Shown: one piece after another, positions 39,874 through 49,029 of the stretch | Layout: each line of letters starts with the position of its first letter | Position numbering within the stretch: position 1 is the stretch's first letter | Assembly: GCF_001434585.1 (NCBI RefSeq) | Contig: NZ_AZDB01000002.1 | Location: 1-64,000 of the forward strand | DNA from: Companilactobacillus crustorum JCM 15951 | Lineage (GTDB): Bacteria > Bacillota > Bacilli > Lactobacillales > Lactobacillaceae | Direction of reading: 5' to 3' | Length of the DNA: 64,000 nucleotides | Position numbers and translations under genes: made by a program | The notes under the pieces: generated by a model | What the model was told of the DNA's origin: nothing | Seen by the model: only the letters and a program-made list of their open reading frames with translations | The model's database searches: none

Positions 39874-41349
39874 CTATTCTAAATATTTCTTCCAATCCTT
39901 TACTTCCTTAAATTGAGCTCTAACAAATTGATCTTTCATATCAAATGGTACGGTACCATCAATAACAGTCTTGGAACTCATTCCACGAATCCGAATTGAC
40001 TTAGGATCATACTCTGGTCTTTCGGAAGGATCTAACGGATGATTTCTCATACCTGGTAAGACCATAATATCTTTATCGCCTTGGAATCTAGTATTCATCG
40101 TCCAAATAACGTCGTTCATATCAAAAATATCAACGTCTTCATCAACTAAGAATACTGTCTTTAATTCCTTGAAAGCTGAAAAAGCAAGAATTGCGGCTTG
40201 TCTTTGAATACCTTCATCAGCTTCATCAGCTTTGTGAATTTGCATAATTGTCATTAATTTCCCGCCACCTGCTGGTGGATTATAAACGTTAACAACTTTA
40301 CCAGGAATAGCTTTATCAACTAATTCTAGAATACTTGCTTCTGTGGGGATTCCAGCCATAGAAACATGTTCTTCACTAGGTCCAATCATTGTTTGCATAA
40401 TAGGATTATCTTTACGGTGAGTGATAGCCTTAACTTTTACAACATTAACAGCAGGATTAGCATCACCATTGTAGCCGGGAAATTCTGGCATGGCTTTACC
40501 AGTATGGGTATTAATATCTTCTTGCATAGTTTGGTTAGGCATAATTTCAGCCTCAACTACATATTCAGCTCGGGCAATCGCTTTTTCATCAACGGTCTTA
40601 GCGTTAACTAATTGAACCGCTTGATTACGCAATGCACCGGCAATGTTTAATTCATCATAGCCTAATGGAGTTGTAGGTGGCTCAAATGTTGCCCCTATAG
40701 TAATTGCTGGATCAAGTCCAATGTTGATAGTAATTGGCATGGGTTTGTCCAATTTCTCAAATTGCTTCTGGAAATTTCCAATATGACGACCACCAGGCAT
40801 AATATACATTCCAATGGTATCTTTTCCTTCTAAAACCATTCGGTGAATAGTAACATCTGTCATACTCTTATCAGGATTAGAACCTAACACTAATCCCTCG
40901 GTAATATAAGGACCAGCATCATATTCAGTATTGGTTGGGGCCGGCAAAATTTTTCTAATATCAAAATCTTTATCAGTTGCCTTATAAACAACTTCTTGAA
41001 CTGGAGCTTTGTCAGAACTCACCACTACTGGAGCAACAGGATGTTCAACAGAATCCTTCAAAAGTCGACCCAAAGTCTTATAATCATGATGCAACATTAA
41101 GCCATCACGCTTGCGACTTGCCATTGCACCAATAAAAATACGTGTACCAGGAAAGCCTTTAATATTATTAAACATCATGGCTGGACCTTCTTTAGTAGGA
41201 CGTTTAACTGTCCCGCCAGCACCGATATAACGGTAAACACCTGATAATTCGGCATCGGGATCAACCTCAACATCAGTTTCATGATATTGAACTGGTTCTT
41301 GTTTTAATTCATCAATAACTCTTCTTAAATCGTATGGTTGTTCTGACAT
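39874..41349 (-). CDS. lpdC: Gallate/protocatechuate decarboxylase (UbiD family)
   Basis: A 491-residue prenyl-FMN-dependent decarboxylase. From memory it resembles L. plantarum LpdC along its whole length, with the same opening (DLRRVIDELK, YHETDVEVDPDAELSGVYR) and core segments DVTIHRMVLEGKD, GGRHIG and IGPSEEHVSMAGIPTEASIL. It converts gallic and protocatechuic acids from plant tannins to pyrogallol and catechol. In L. plantarum lpdC is separate from lpdB and lpdD; here all three are adjacent in the order C-B-D. No tannase gene is visible in this window. Confidence 0.9.
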   Translation of the reverse strand: MSEQPYDLRRVIDELKQEPVQYHETDVEVDPDAELSGVYRYIGAGGTVKRPTKEGPAMMFNNIKGFPGTRIFIGAMASRKRDGLMLHHDYKTLGRLLKDSVEHPVAPVVVSSDKAPVQEVVYKATDKDFDIRKILPAPTNTEYDAGPYITEGLVLGSNPDKSMTDVTIHRMVLEGKDTIGMYIMPGGRHIGNFQKQFEKLDKPMPITINIGLDPAITIGATFEPPTTPLGYDELNIAGALRNQAVQLVNAKTVDEKAIARAEYVVEAEIMPNQTMQEDINTHTGKAMPEFPGYNGDANPAVNVVKVKAITHRKDNPIMQTMIGPSEEHVSMAGIPTEASILELVDKAIPGKVVNVYNPPAGGGKLMTIMQIHKADEADEGIQRQAAILAFSAFKELKTVFLVDEDVDIFDMNDVIWTMNTRFQGDKDIMVLPGMRNHPLDPSERPEYDPKSIRIRGMSSKTVIDGTVPFDMKDQFVRAQFKEVKDWKKYLE

Positions 41350-41421
41350 ATAATTGCCTCCTCTTTCTTAACAAGGATCAGTATAAGGGATAATTTACAG
41401 TCAAACAATTCATGATAAAGC

Positions 41422-41454
41422 AAAAAGCATTCCATATTGGAATGCTTTTTCATT
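41422..41454 (-). terminator. Terminator of the small membrane-protein gene
   Basis: AAAGCATTCCA and TGGAATGCTTTTT form a compact hairpin with a T run on both strands. Confidence 0.75.
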
Positions 41455-41462
41455 TTACCTAA

Positions 41463-41747
41463 TTAACCTTGTTCCATTGAAAGAATCGCAATTATCAAAG
41501 ACAGGACCCAAAGCACAATCATATAAAGATAGAACAATCTATTTTGTTTTTTATATTTAAGATTACGAGAAGAATTGACCATTGCTTCAAAAAACGAAAT
41601 TATCGGAATATATACACTTAAACCTGTAATGCTAATAACAAATGAATTATTCCAAGCTCCACCAGACACTCTCAAATATAAACTATAACAGTACATAATA
41701 ATTAGGATAAAAGTTGGTATGACTTCTATCGTACGACGAATTTTCAT
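41463..41747 (-). CDS. Three-helix hypothetical membrane protein
   Basis: A 94-residue protein with three predicted membrane helices (residues about 8-25, 36-53 and 70-90). The start MKIRRT follows GGGGGAAG. I do not recognise a family and see no catalytic motif. It is read in the same direction as the helicase gene upstream, 63 bases from it, and could be co-transcribed. Confidence 0.6.
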   Translation of the reverse strand: MKIRRTIEVIPTFILIIMYCYSLYLRVSGGAWNNSFVISITGLSVYIPIISFFEAMVNSSRNLKYKKQNRLFYLYMIVLWVLSLIIAILSMEQG

Positions 41748-41809
41748 TATCTTCCCCCAACTTTGGTATATACAATTATCATACTCCAAAAGATCTAGAA
41801 AATTACTAA

Positions 41810-44131
41810 CTACTTTTTCGATTTTTTCTTAGGTAATTTCAATTCAAATAACAGCGGATTAGAATCTGGAGCAATCCGCAAGCATAATTCCTGTTGTGCT
41901 CTAGTTACTCCGACATATAACAAACGCCGCTCCTCTTCGATAAACTCCGAATAATTTTCTATTTCCTTATAAAAGGTATGAAACATTACAAATTCTTTTT
42001 TCTTATCTAAAGTTCTATCCAAATTGATTGGATTAAAAGCATTATTATTCGTAATATCTTTATAGTCATCAATATGGGCAGCTTTTAAAGCTCGTTCCAA
42101 GAAATCATAACTCTTGTTATAAATCAGCTTCCACTTTTTCACAAATTGATCAAATGGCATTTCCGGTGGAAACCATTCATTGACAGCTACTCCAGCAGTT
42201 TCAACTTCCTTATTAGTTAAACCATAAAGATAAACATACTTAAATTCCAACCCTTTTGACTGATGCAATGACAAGAATTGAATTCGATGTTCCTGTTTCC
42301 CTTGTTCCATACGACTAGATAGGATAGCCTTTTTCTGTTCCTCATCTAAGAAGAAATTATCAATATTAGTATAAGTAGCTAACTCATCTTCCAAATATTT
42401 CTTAATATCATTGACTTCTGTTTTAGACATGAAGTTTTTTTCTTCCATATAATTAAAATATTTGTCGGTCAATCTAGTAGCAGCCTTATACAAATCTTTG
42501 ATCAGACTCTGAGACAATTTTTGTTTTCTCTCAGCATCTTTTGATTCCTCCAAGCGTCCCTTAAAACGTTTAATACTATTAAAATAAACTTGAATCCGTT
42601 CATCGGTTCTTTTATGAGGCGTATTAGTTTCAGCATTATAAGCTTCAGCCGCTAACAAATATTTACTTAACTTATGAAATTCATCACCGGCTCGAGTCAA
42701 AACTTTATCAGTATGATCCTTGTATGCTCGAAAACCAATTCGATTTGCCTGATTAGCAAAGTACTTATATTTATCTTGCCACAAAGCCTTCATTAATTCT
42801 GTAAGAATGCGGTAAACAATATTATTCTGCAATACAGCACTGGAATTATTGATATCGGCATAAATTTGTTGATTAGCCAACCAATCTGCCAAGAGCATTC
42901 TTGAAGAATTGTAACGAACCAAAATAGCAATATCGTCATTATTGATTTCTGGATCATTAATCTGTTTAACTAATCGTTTCAACATTTTTGAGCCACCGCT
43001 GAAACCGGATTTTTTACTACTATAAAGGACAAACTTACCAATATCTTTTCGTCCAGATAATAACTCTTTATCTAAACGAACATGATTGTGTTTAATCAAC
43101 GGTATAACCCGTTTTAAAATCTTTTCGCCAGTTCGATAATTAGTGGAAAGATTTCGCTTCTGTGCATCTGGCAAGAGTCGTTTGTAATTCAAAATATATT
43201 GCGGATTGCTACCTCTGAATGAATAAATACTCTGGTCATCATCCCCAATTACAATTAAATGTTGCATTGTTTCAGGAGCTAATAATTGCGAAATAATTTG
43301 CCATTGTAGATTGTCAATATCCTGAAATTCATCAATCACAGCGATTTTATAACGAGACATAATTTGTTGATAATAACTCAAATATTGGGGATCTTTCATA
43401 CTTTCTAGCAGCAACATTTTCATATCATTAAAATCAATATAACCATCTCGTCGTTTTAATTCCTGATACTTATTTATCACATCAACGTAATCTTCATAAA
43501 ACTCTTGATTATGATTTTGACGAGAAAATTCCGACATTACATCAATAGTTTCACTCAAAGGCTGACCAACTGTCTTAGTTGGCAAAACTCCATCAGTCGT
43601 TAAGCCCTGGTTAATCATATAATCATTCAAATCAAACATTTCTTCTAGCATTTCAGCCTTAGTGATCACATTACTAGGATGCTTGATCTGATCTGATAAA
43701 TCTCTAATAAAAAGACGATAGCTCGTTAATACTTGGACTTGCTGATATTCTGGATTTTGTCGCAATAATTGATAAAACAAAGCATGAAAAGTTGTGAAGT
43801 TAGGTCGACCGTAAGATATTTTTAACCCAATCTCGCTTAATTCAGAAACAAATTTATTATAACGTTCACCCATATCGACTCGTGATTTGTGGGAAAATGT
43901 AATTCCTAAAATTTCATCAGGATCGGCATTGCCCTTAGCAATAGCAATTAAAGCCATCAAAATAAAAATAATGGTTTTCCCTGAACCCGCACAAGCATTA
44001 ACTAAAAGCGGTCTAGTAAAATCATTGTTTAAAATTGCAATCTGTTCATCGGAGAACTTCATATTAAGACCTGATTCCATCAGATCAATTATTTCTTTTG
44101 TTGATAATTCTTGAATAATTTTATCCCCCAA
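41810..44131 (-). CDS. UvrD/PcrA-like SF1A DNA helicase
   Basis: A 773-residue ATP-dependent 3'-5' helicase. Motifs are in order: Q-motif SDEQIAILN, Walker A NACAGSGKT, DEFQDID (Walker B), GDDDQSIYSFRG (motif III), STNYRT (motif IV), LSLHQSKGLEFKYVYLYG (motif V) and EERRLLYVGVTRAQQEL (motif VI). The sequence differs enough from housekeeping PcrA (which opens NPEQ...AGAGSGKT) to be a separate paralogue; its insert domains are long and basic. It probably acts in repair or restart. The start overlaps the 3' end of the LysR gene. Confidence 0.9.
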   Translation of the reverse strand: MGDKIIQELSTKEIIDLMESGLNMKFSDEQIAILNNDFTRPLLVNACAGSGKTIIFILMALIAIAKGNADPDEILGITFSHKSRVDMGERYNKFVSELSEIGLKISYGRPNFTTFHALFYQLLRQNPEYQQVQVLTSYRLFIRDLSDQIKHPSNVITKAEMLEEMFDLNDYMINQGLTTDGVLPTKTVGQPLSETIDVMSEFSRQNHNQEFYEDYVDVINKYQELKRRDGYIDFNDMKMLLLESMKDPQYLSYYQQIMSRYKIAVIDEFQDIDNLQWQIISQLLAPETMQHLIVIGDDDQSIYSFRGSNPQYILNYKRLLPDAQKRNLSTNYRTGEKILKRVIPLIKHNHVRLDKELLSGRKDIGKFVLYSSKKSGFSGGSKMLKRLVKQINDPEINNDDIAILVRYNSSRMLLADWLANQQIYADINNSSAVLQNNIVYRILTELMKALWQDKYKYFANQANRIGFRAYKDHTDKVLTRAGDEFHKLSKYLLAAEAYNAETNTPHKRTDERIQVYFNSIKRFKGRLEESKDAERKQKLSQSLIKDLYKAATRLTDKYFNYMEEKNFMSKTEVNDIKKYLEDELATYTNIDNFFLDEEQKKAILSSRMEQGKQEHRIQFLSLHQSKGLEFKYVYLYGLTNKEVETAGVAVNEWFPPEMPFDQFVKKWKLIYNKSYDFLERALKAAHIDDYKDITNNNAFNPINLDRTLDKKKEFVMFHTFYKEIENYSEFIEEERRLLYVGVTRAQQELCLRIAPDSNPLLFELKLPKKKSKK

Positions 44132-45011
44132 TATTTATTACATTATCTTTAGCGTACTTCCAAAACAGCTTATTAGAATCTGAATGCTGGCCTTTACTCC
44201 TGACAAAGCATAGTTCATTTGCAATGTTAGAGCTTAATGGTACAAAGGCAAATTTATCGCTGGCAAAATTCTGAGCCGTTTTTGCCATCATCAATGAAAC
44301 ACCCATATTATTTTGAACCATTTGCATGATTAAATCTACCCGCGTTCCTTCATAAGTGATCTTTGGTTCAAATCCAGCTTCTTGGCAAAGTTTCAAAAAC
44401 GGATTATACAAATTGGTTGCTGGACCCAAGATTAAAAAGTGTTCTCCATTTAATTTTCTTAAATCTAAACTTGTTTCTTGAGCATAAGGATGATTTTTCG
44501 GTAAAACAGCAACAAAAGAATCTTCTTCCATGGGCAAATATTCTAAATCCGGATCATCAAACTCAAAAAGACGTGCAAAAACTAGTTCACACTTGCCAGC
44601 TTTAAGAGAAGTAATCAAATTATAACTTTCTTCCTCTTTTAACTCTATGTGAATTTCTGGATGTTCTTTTAAAAAAGATGTAATTAATGAAAAGCTTTGA
44701 TAACTTGGCATAGTAGGAATGGTATGCATTTTGATAATTGAATTTTTAGCTGCCCGAAAATCGTTCAATTCTATTTTCAAATTATCATAATTGTGAATTA
44801 TTTCTTTTGCATATGGTAAAACTATTGTTCCTTGTTGTGTCAACGCAATTTTTCGATGAGCTCGTTTGAAAAGCGATACTCCTAATTCTTTTTCTAGCGA
44901 TAAAATTTGCTTAGAAATATTTCCTTGAGTTGTAAAAAGATCTTCAGCAGTATCGGTATAGTTAAGTGTTTTCGATAAATTAACAAAGGTCTTTAATTTT
45001 TGTAGATCCAC
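44121..45011 (-). CDS. LysR-family transcriptional regulator
   Basis: A 296-residue regulator with an N-terminal winged HTH (LQKLKTFVNLSKTLNYTDTAEDLFTTQGNISKQILSLEKELG) and a periplasmic-binding-protein-like effector domain (residues 90-290). It overlaps the helicase gene by 11 bases and is divergent from the fourth HAD gene, whose promoter it may control. Whether it senses aromatic acids for the nearby lpd genes is unknown. Confidence 0.9.
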   Translation of the reverse strand: MDLQKLKTFVNLSKTLNYTDTAEDLFTTQGNISKQILSLEKELGVSLFKRAHRKIALTQQGTIVLPYAKEIIHNYDNLKIELNDFRAAKNSIIKMHTIPTMPSYQSFSLITSFLKEHPEIHIELKEEESYNLITSLKAGKCELVFARLFEFDDPDLEYLPMEEDSFVAVLPKNHPYAQETSLDLRKLNGEHFLILGPATNLYNPFLKLCQEAGFEPKITYEGTRVDLIMQMVQNNMGVSLMMAKTAQNFASDKFAFVPLSSNIANELCFVRSKGQHSDSNKLFWKYAKDNVINIGG

Positions 45012-45071
45012 TATATGAACTTCCTATTCCATTTTAGAATACTATATCATAGTTTCTTAACACTCTTTTTT

Positions 45072-45085
45072 TGTAACCGATTGCT
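45072..45085 (+). promoter_or_regulatory. CRE-like site upstream of HAD (4)
   Basis: TGTAACCGATTGCT lies in the divergent region between the LysR and HAD genes and matches the CcpA consensus except at its end. It nearly duplicates the site at 29010. Confidence 0.4.
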
Positions 45086-45148
45086 TTTTAACCATCTCTT
45101 CGTGTATCCTTTTCTCTGATGATTTAAATAATGGGAGGCAACTTATAC

Positions 45149-45946
45149 GTGACTCAAACTAAACTAATTGCAACCGATATTGACGGAACGCTCTTTGATG
45201 ATGATAAAAATTATAATATCGAACGTTTAAATAATTACCTTAAAGCTTTGCATCAACAAGGAATCCAATTTGCCGTGGCTAGTGGCAATAACTATGATCA
45301 TTTAAAGCGCATCTTTCAAAGGACACCCCAAATCGATTTATTTATTGCTGAAAATGGAGCCCAAATTGTTAAAAAGGGAGAAACAATTTATGAGCGAGAA
45401 ATGCCTAAAACCCTAGTCAACGACATGATTCCAACTCTTTTTAATCAATTAGATCTAAAATCACTTTCCTTATCAGGCAAGAAAGCCAGTTATGCCGAAA
45501 GTAAAAAAGATTTACCTCTTTATCATATGAAAAACTTAGTAATTGTTGATAACTTATTAAAAATTAACGATGATATTTTCAAATTTAATATTCAGTTGCA
45601 ACACGATGATTTAACTGAAGCCATTAAATTTCTCAATGATAACTATGGTCAAGAGATTTATGCTGCTGTCAGTGGTTTTGGAAGTATCGACATTATGAGA
45701 AATAACGTTAATAAAAGTATTGCACTTCGTCATTTATGTGATTTAGAAGATTTTTCTTTAAAAAATGTAATGGCCTTTGGCGACAATTTGAATGATTTAG
45801 AAATGATTCAATCAGTCGGAACCGGTATTGCCATGAAAAATGCTAAAGCTCAAGTTATCAAGGTGGCCAACCTAGTAACAAATACTGATAACAATCACGA
45901 TGGTGTTCTCAATACTATCAATGAAATTTTTAAATTAGATAAATAA
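45149..45946 (+). CDS. Cof-type HAD phosphatase (4)
   Basis: A 265-residue HAD phosphatase with motif I ATDIDGTLFDDD, VASGNNYDHL, AENGAQIV and motif IV GDNLNDLEMIQSVG. It is the closest relative in this window of the HAD at 5.4 kb. I use the GTG that follows GGGAGG; the ATG six codons upstream overlaps that ribosome site and is unlikely. Substrate unknown. Confidence 0.88.
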   Translation: MTQTKLIATDIDGTLFDDDKNYNIERLNNYLKALHQQGIQFAVASGNNYDHLKRIFQRTPQIDLFIAENGAQIVKKGETIYEREMPKTLVNDMIPTLFNQLDLKSLSLSGKKASYAESKKDLPLYHMKNLVIVDNLLKINDDIFKFNIQLQHDDLTEAIKFLNDNYGQEIYAAVSGFGSIDIMRNNVNKSIALRHLCDLEDFSLKNVMAFGDNLNDLEMIQSVGTGIAMKNAKAQVIKVANLVTNTDNNHDGVLNTINEIFKLDK

Positions 45947-45959
45947 TAATCCAACATAA

Positions 45960-46005
45960 AAATAATCCCAACCTAGCCTCTTATTTGCTAAATTGAGATT
46001 ATTTT
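45960..46005. terminator. Bidirectional terminator between HAD (4) and PspC genes
   Basis: AAAATAATCCCAA and TTGAGATTATTTTT form a hairpin between convergent genes. Confidence 0.65.
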
Positions 46006-46200
46006 TTAATTTTCAGTTGGTTTTTCCATTAATAGAAGTAATACTAGATAGATAATAATTCCTGGAAATGCTGGTGTTATTGTCAAAGCCACGTAAAGAA
46101 TCCGGCCAATGGCAGGGTTCCAATCGTAATGTTCACATAATCCGGCAATCACTCCACCAAGAATTTGATTATCCTTTGATCTTTTTATAGGAATATGCAT
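46006..46200 (-). CDS. PspC-domain protein (1)
   Basis: A 64-residue PspC-family protein: a short basic start (HIPIKRSKDNQILGGVIAGLCEHYDWNP) and one membrane helix (ALTITPAFPGIIIYLVLLLLM). PspC proteins work in envelope-stress responses. It is the second of a tandem pair, 18 bases behind its paralogue, with strongly similar sequence, so the pair probably arose by duplication. Confidence 0.85.
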   Translation of the reverse strand: MHIPIKRSKDNQILGGVIAGLCEHYDWNPAIGRILYVALTITPAFPGIIIYLVLLLLMEKPTEN

Positions 46201-46218
46201 TGTCTTTACCTCTAATTA

Positions 46219-46407
46219 TTAATATTCAGGATTTTCCATCAATAGCCAAAGTACTAAATAACCCACAATTCCAGGAAATGGCGTCAAACTTAAAATGACC
46301 CATAAAACTCTAGCAACGTTGGCATTCCACTGGAAATGTTCAGCTAATCCACCAATAACTCCGGCAAAAACCTTATCATTTTTTGAACGTCTAATTGGAA
46401 TATGCAT
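46219..46407 (-). CDS. PspC-domain protein (2)
   Basis: A 62-residue paralogue of the next gene: HIPIRRSKNDKVFAGVIGGLAEHFQWN, then the helix LSLTPFPGIVGYLVLWLLM. RBS AAAGGGGGAA precedes the ATG. First gene of the pair. Probably membrane-associated; no LiaFSR-type partner genes are adjacent. Confidence 0.85.
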   Translation of the reverse strand: MHIPIRRSKNDKVFAGVIGGLAEHFQWNANVARVLWVILSLTPFPGIVGYLVLWLLMENPEY

Positions 46408-46498
46408 AAATCATTCCCCCTTTTTATCTTTAATTACATTCTAAATTATTAATAAATTTTTAGACATTTATTGGACTTACAAATCACTTACACTTTTG

Positions 46499-46909
46499 TC
46501 ACTTATTAATTTCAATAATTCTTTTAAGACCATTCAAATTACGATTAAAAGCTTGTTTAGCAATAGGCTGCAAAAAAACTATTGCCAATGTCTCATCCTT
46601 CAATAAGTAAAAATCTTCTGTTACTAATGTAGATCCTACTTTTTCCACTAAATTAAAGATTAACTGATATTCCAATCTACCATTAATACTACGATAACTT
46701 ACTTGTTGATCTTTCGATTCAATTGTTAGTACTTCATCGGAATTAATTGCTGGATCATTACGATGAATTATAAAGGAATTGTTAGTCCCATTTTTTAGCG
46801 AAGAAATAGCTGGATTCCAACGCATCAATTGTGGTCCATCCATCAAAACTTGCTGCACTTTCGATAAATTTTCTTTAATTAAAACAGTATTAGTAAAAAG
46901 TTTTTTCAT
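46499..46909 (-). CDS. SRPBCC (START-like) family protein
   Basis: A 136-residue protein resembling the polyketide-cyclase/AHSA1-type START fold: NTVLIKENLSKVQQVLMDGPQLMRWNPAISSLK is the family opening. It would form a helix-grip barrel with a hydrophobic pocket. I start at MKKLFTN behind GGAGG. It lies 81 bases after the XRE regulator in the same direction and may be in its regulon. Ligand unknown. Confidence 0.7.
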   Translation of the reverse strand: MKKLFTNTVLIKENLSKVQQVLMDGPQLMRWNPAISSLKNGTNNSFIIHRNDPAINSDEVLTIESKDQQVSYRSINGRLEYQLIFNLVEKVGSTLVTEDFYLLKDETLAIVFLQPIAKQAFNRNLNGLKRIIEINK

Positions 46910-46990
46910 TAGTAATTCCTCCATCAATTTATTTTGATGGCCTTAGCTTACGAAAAAAACTACCTAATGAAAAATTAGCATTCTGATATT

Positions 46991-47809
46991 TTAAAAATCT
47001 TGAAAAATCTTTTCGCCATACAATTCACTAAATAAATCCTTCCGACCATTAGCTTCCAATCTTTCATCATCTTGATGAGCTTCTTGTGCCAATCGAGCCA
47101 TCAGGAAATAACAATTAGCCAACATATAGTGAGAATCATGCTTAGCAATAAAGCCAATACCGTCAACAAGATAAGCCGTTGAATCTTGATAATCATTTAA
47201 TTTGAAATAAATTAAAGCAGCTAAATAATAGATTATATTTTGATTCTCTTCGTAAGAAAAATCATTCCAATTACGAAATGCTAAATCTATATTATCTACC
47301 GCTGCCGTTTTTTTATTTTCCAAGGCGTAAATATAGCCCATCCCCAAATAAGCTAATCGAGATAATGTATCCAACTGTAAATGATTAATTTCTGCCAATG
47401 ATAATTTTAATGACTGCATTGCTTCAGATAATTTATTAGTTTGTAACTGCGCCACGCCCAAATAATAATAATAGACCTGTAACTGATGAGCTGTTTTTAA
47501 ATTATCAATAACCTTGTTTTGTTGTAAAAATTCCAATAACTCAATATATTGATGACTATTGCACAGCTTGTTCACAGTCTGATTAAATTCTTCATTAGCA
47601 CTAATTTCAAAGTTAGTTGCTAAACTGATCTCGTTTAAATCAACTTTTAATCGCTTAGCTAAATTTACTAATAAAATTGCATTAGGTATATAAACATCAT
47701 TTTCTATTGCTGATAACATTGACTGAGCACAAATACCCTCGGCCAATTGTTTTTGCGTCATACCACGTTTTTTTCGTAACTCTTTCAAGACAGTCCCTAA
47801 ATTTTTCAT
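46991..47809 (-). CDS. XRE-type regulator with TPR-like domain (Rgg/RNPP-like)
   Basis: A 272-residue protein with an N-terminal HTH (LGTVLKELRKKRGMTQKQLAEGICAQSMLSAIENDVYIPN) and helical repeats from residue 75 on (GVAQLQTNKLSEAMQSLKLSL, LGMGYIYALENKKTAAVDNIDLAF), the layout of Rgg/PlcR peptide-responsive regulators. No short signal-peptide gene is seen next to it, so peptide sensing is only a possibility. It probably regulates itself or the SRPBCC gene. Confidence 0.82.
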   Translation of the reverse strand: MKNLGTVLKELRKKRGMTQKQLAEGICAQSMLSAIENDVYIPNAILLVNLAKRLKVDLNEISLATNFEISANEEFNQTVNKLCNSHQYIELLEFLQQNKVIDNLKTAHQLQVYYYYLGVAQLQTNKLSEAMQSLKLSLAEINHLQLDTLSRLAYLGMGYIYALENKKTAAVDNIDLAFRNWNDFSYEENQNIIYYLAALIYFKLNDYQDSTAYLVDGIGFIAKHDSHYMLANCYFLMARLAQEAHQDDERLEANGRKDLFSELYGEKIFQDF

Positions 47810-47963
47810 ATTTTATCCCTGACTTCTTCTTTTAATTACCTACTTCAATTCTAAATTAAATAGTGAATAATTGCATAAAAAAGGTTTAATTGTTACTAAT
47901 AAATTAATGATATGAAGCAAAAATAATATCATTTTACATTATTTACTTATTCTTTTTTTAATA

Positions 47964-48117
47964 TCTTCCACTACGCAATGATCAAATTTAAACCTATAAA
48001 AAATAGCTAGTGACTTTGATATAAAAAAGTCATTAGCTATTTTCTTATTTAAATATTTCAGCATTCCAACCAAATTTTAATTTTTGTGAAAATCGAATTA
48101 CTTACACTTTTATTACA
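47964..48117. repeat. Decayed composite element 4, reverse orientation
   Basis: A worn copy of the composite family in the 345-base gap between the XRE and metQ genes. It shows the CTTCCACT block of domain C at 47967, hairpin B at 47998-48043, an A remnant GCATTCCAACCAAATTTTAATTTTTGTG-like at 48061, and a right arm TTACTTACACTTTTATTAC. Most of A and C are gone. I see no gene in the gap. Confidence 0.6.
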
Positions 48118-48154
48118 GTTAAGCATGAATATTACATTATTGAAATTATGATTA

Positions 48155-48985
48155 TTACTGTAAAATTTTGTAGTTCCACGCTGGGCTTTCATAACCATGA
48201 AATGACTTCTTAATTACGTCAGCAACCTCCTTAGAATGATATGCTTTGACAATTTTTTGATAGTTTTTATTATTTTTGTCTTTAGCATTAGTCGAAAGAA
48301 TATTGACATAAGGCTTCGATTTAGCAGTGATTTTCTCACGATAAACGGCATTCTTAGGATTCAACTTTGCATCACTAGCAACACCGCTATTAACACAAGC
48401 TGCTGTTACGTCATCCAAAGATTTAGCAGTTTGACCAGCGTCTAATGAAGAAATCTTCAAGCCTCGTTTATTTTCAGTAATATCGCGTAAATTAGGAATC
48501 TTAGCACCATTCAATTTTATTAAACCAGCACTTTCCAACAGTTGTAAAGCTCTTCCCTCATTAGTTACATCATTGGGGATTGCAATCTTATCGCCCTTTT
48601 TTAATTGGTTTAAACTAGTAATCTTCTTGGAAAATAAGGACATTGGTGCAATAACGGTTGTTCCAATTGAAACAATATTGGTCTTATGTTTCTTATTCCA
48701 ATCACTTTGAAAAGTAAAAGTTTGAAAATCATTCATATCAATTTCGCCTTGAGCTAAAGCTGTATTTGGCTGGCTGTAATCAGAAAATTCAACGATTTTT
48801 AGATTAATGCCTTCCTTCTTCACTATCTGAGCCACCTTTTTCAAAGCCGGATCATTATCACCGGTAATTCCAACTCTAACGGTAATCTCTTTACTCGACT
48901 GATTGCTCCCACAACCAGCTAAAATGAACAAACTAAGTGTGGTAATGAATATCAAAAATATTCCCTTAATTCGGTTCTTTAGCAT
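48155..48985 (-). CDS. metQ: MetQ-type methionine-binding lipoprotein (3)
   Basis: A 276-residue NlpA/MetQ lipoprotein: signal peptide with lipobox ILAGCGSN, then the binding domain (VRVGITGDNDPALKKVA, FSDYSQPNTALAQGEIDMNDFQTF, AIPNDVTNEGRALQLLESAGLIKL). It delivers methionine to the MetNP transporter. It is a tandem paralogue of the gene just upstream, probably on the same T-box transcript. RBS AGGAGGAG. It differs from its neighbour at several pocket-lining positions, so it may bind another methionine form. Confidence 0.9.
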   Translation of the reverse strand: MLKNRIKGIFLIFITTLSLFILAGCGSNQSSKEITVRVGITGDNDPALKKVAQIVKKEGINLKIVEFSDYSQPNTALAQGEIDMNDFQTFTFQSDWNKKHKTNIVSIGTTVIAPMSLFSKKITSLNQLKKGDKIAIPNDVTNEGRALQLLESAGLIKLNGAKIPNLRDITENKRGLKISSLDAGQTAKSLDDVTAACVNSGVASDAKLNPKNAVYREKITAKSKPYVNILSTNAKDKNNKNYQKIVKAYHSKEVADVIKKSFHGYESPAWNYKILQ

Positions 48986-49029
48986 GATGCTCCTCCTGCA
49001 TACATTAATAAGATCTCCATATTAAAAGA

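Noticed and set aside
41810-44131. The helicase as part of a defence system
   Set aside because: No nuclease, methylase or other defence partner is adjacent, and the flanking genes are ordinary chromosomal genes.
44121-45011. LysR protein as the dedicated regulator of the lpd genes
   Set aside because: It is separated from lpdC by a helicase gene and a membrane-protein gene, and is divergent from a HAD gene; nothing ties it to aromatic acids.
47810-47960. A short signal-peptide gene for the Rgg-like regulator
   Set aside because: The only ATG frames there are four codons or shorter, and none has a hydrophobic peptide tail.
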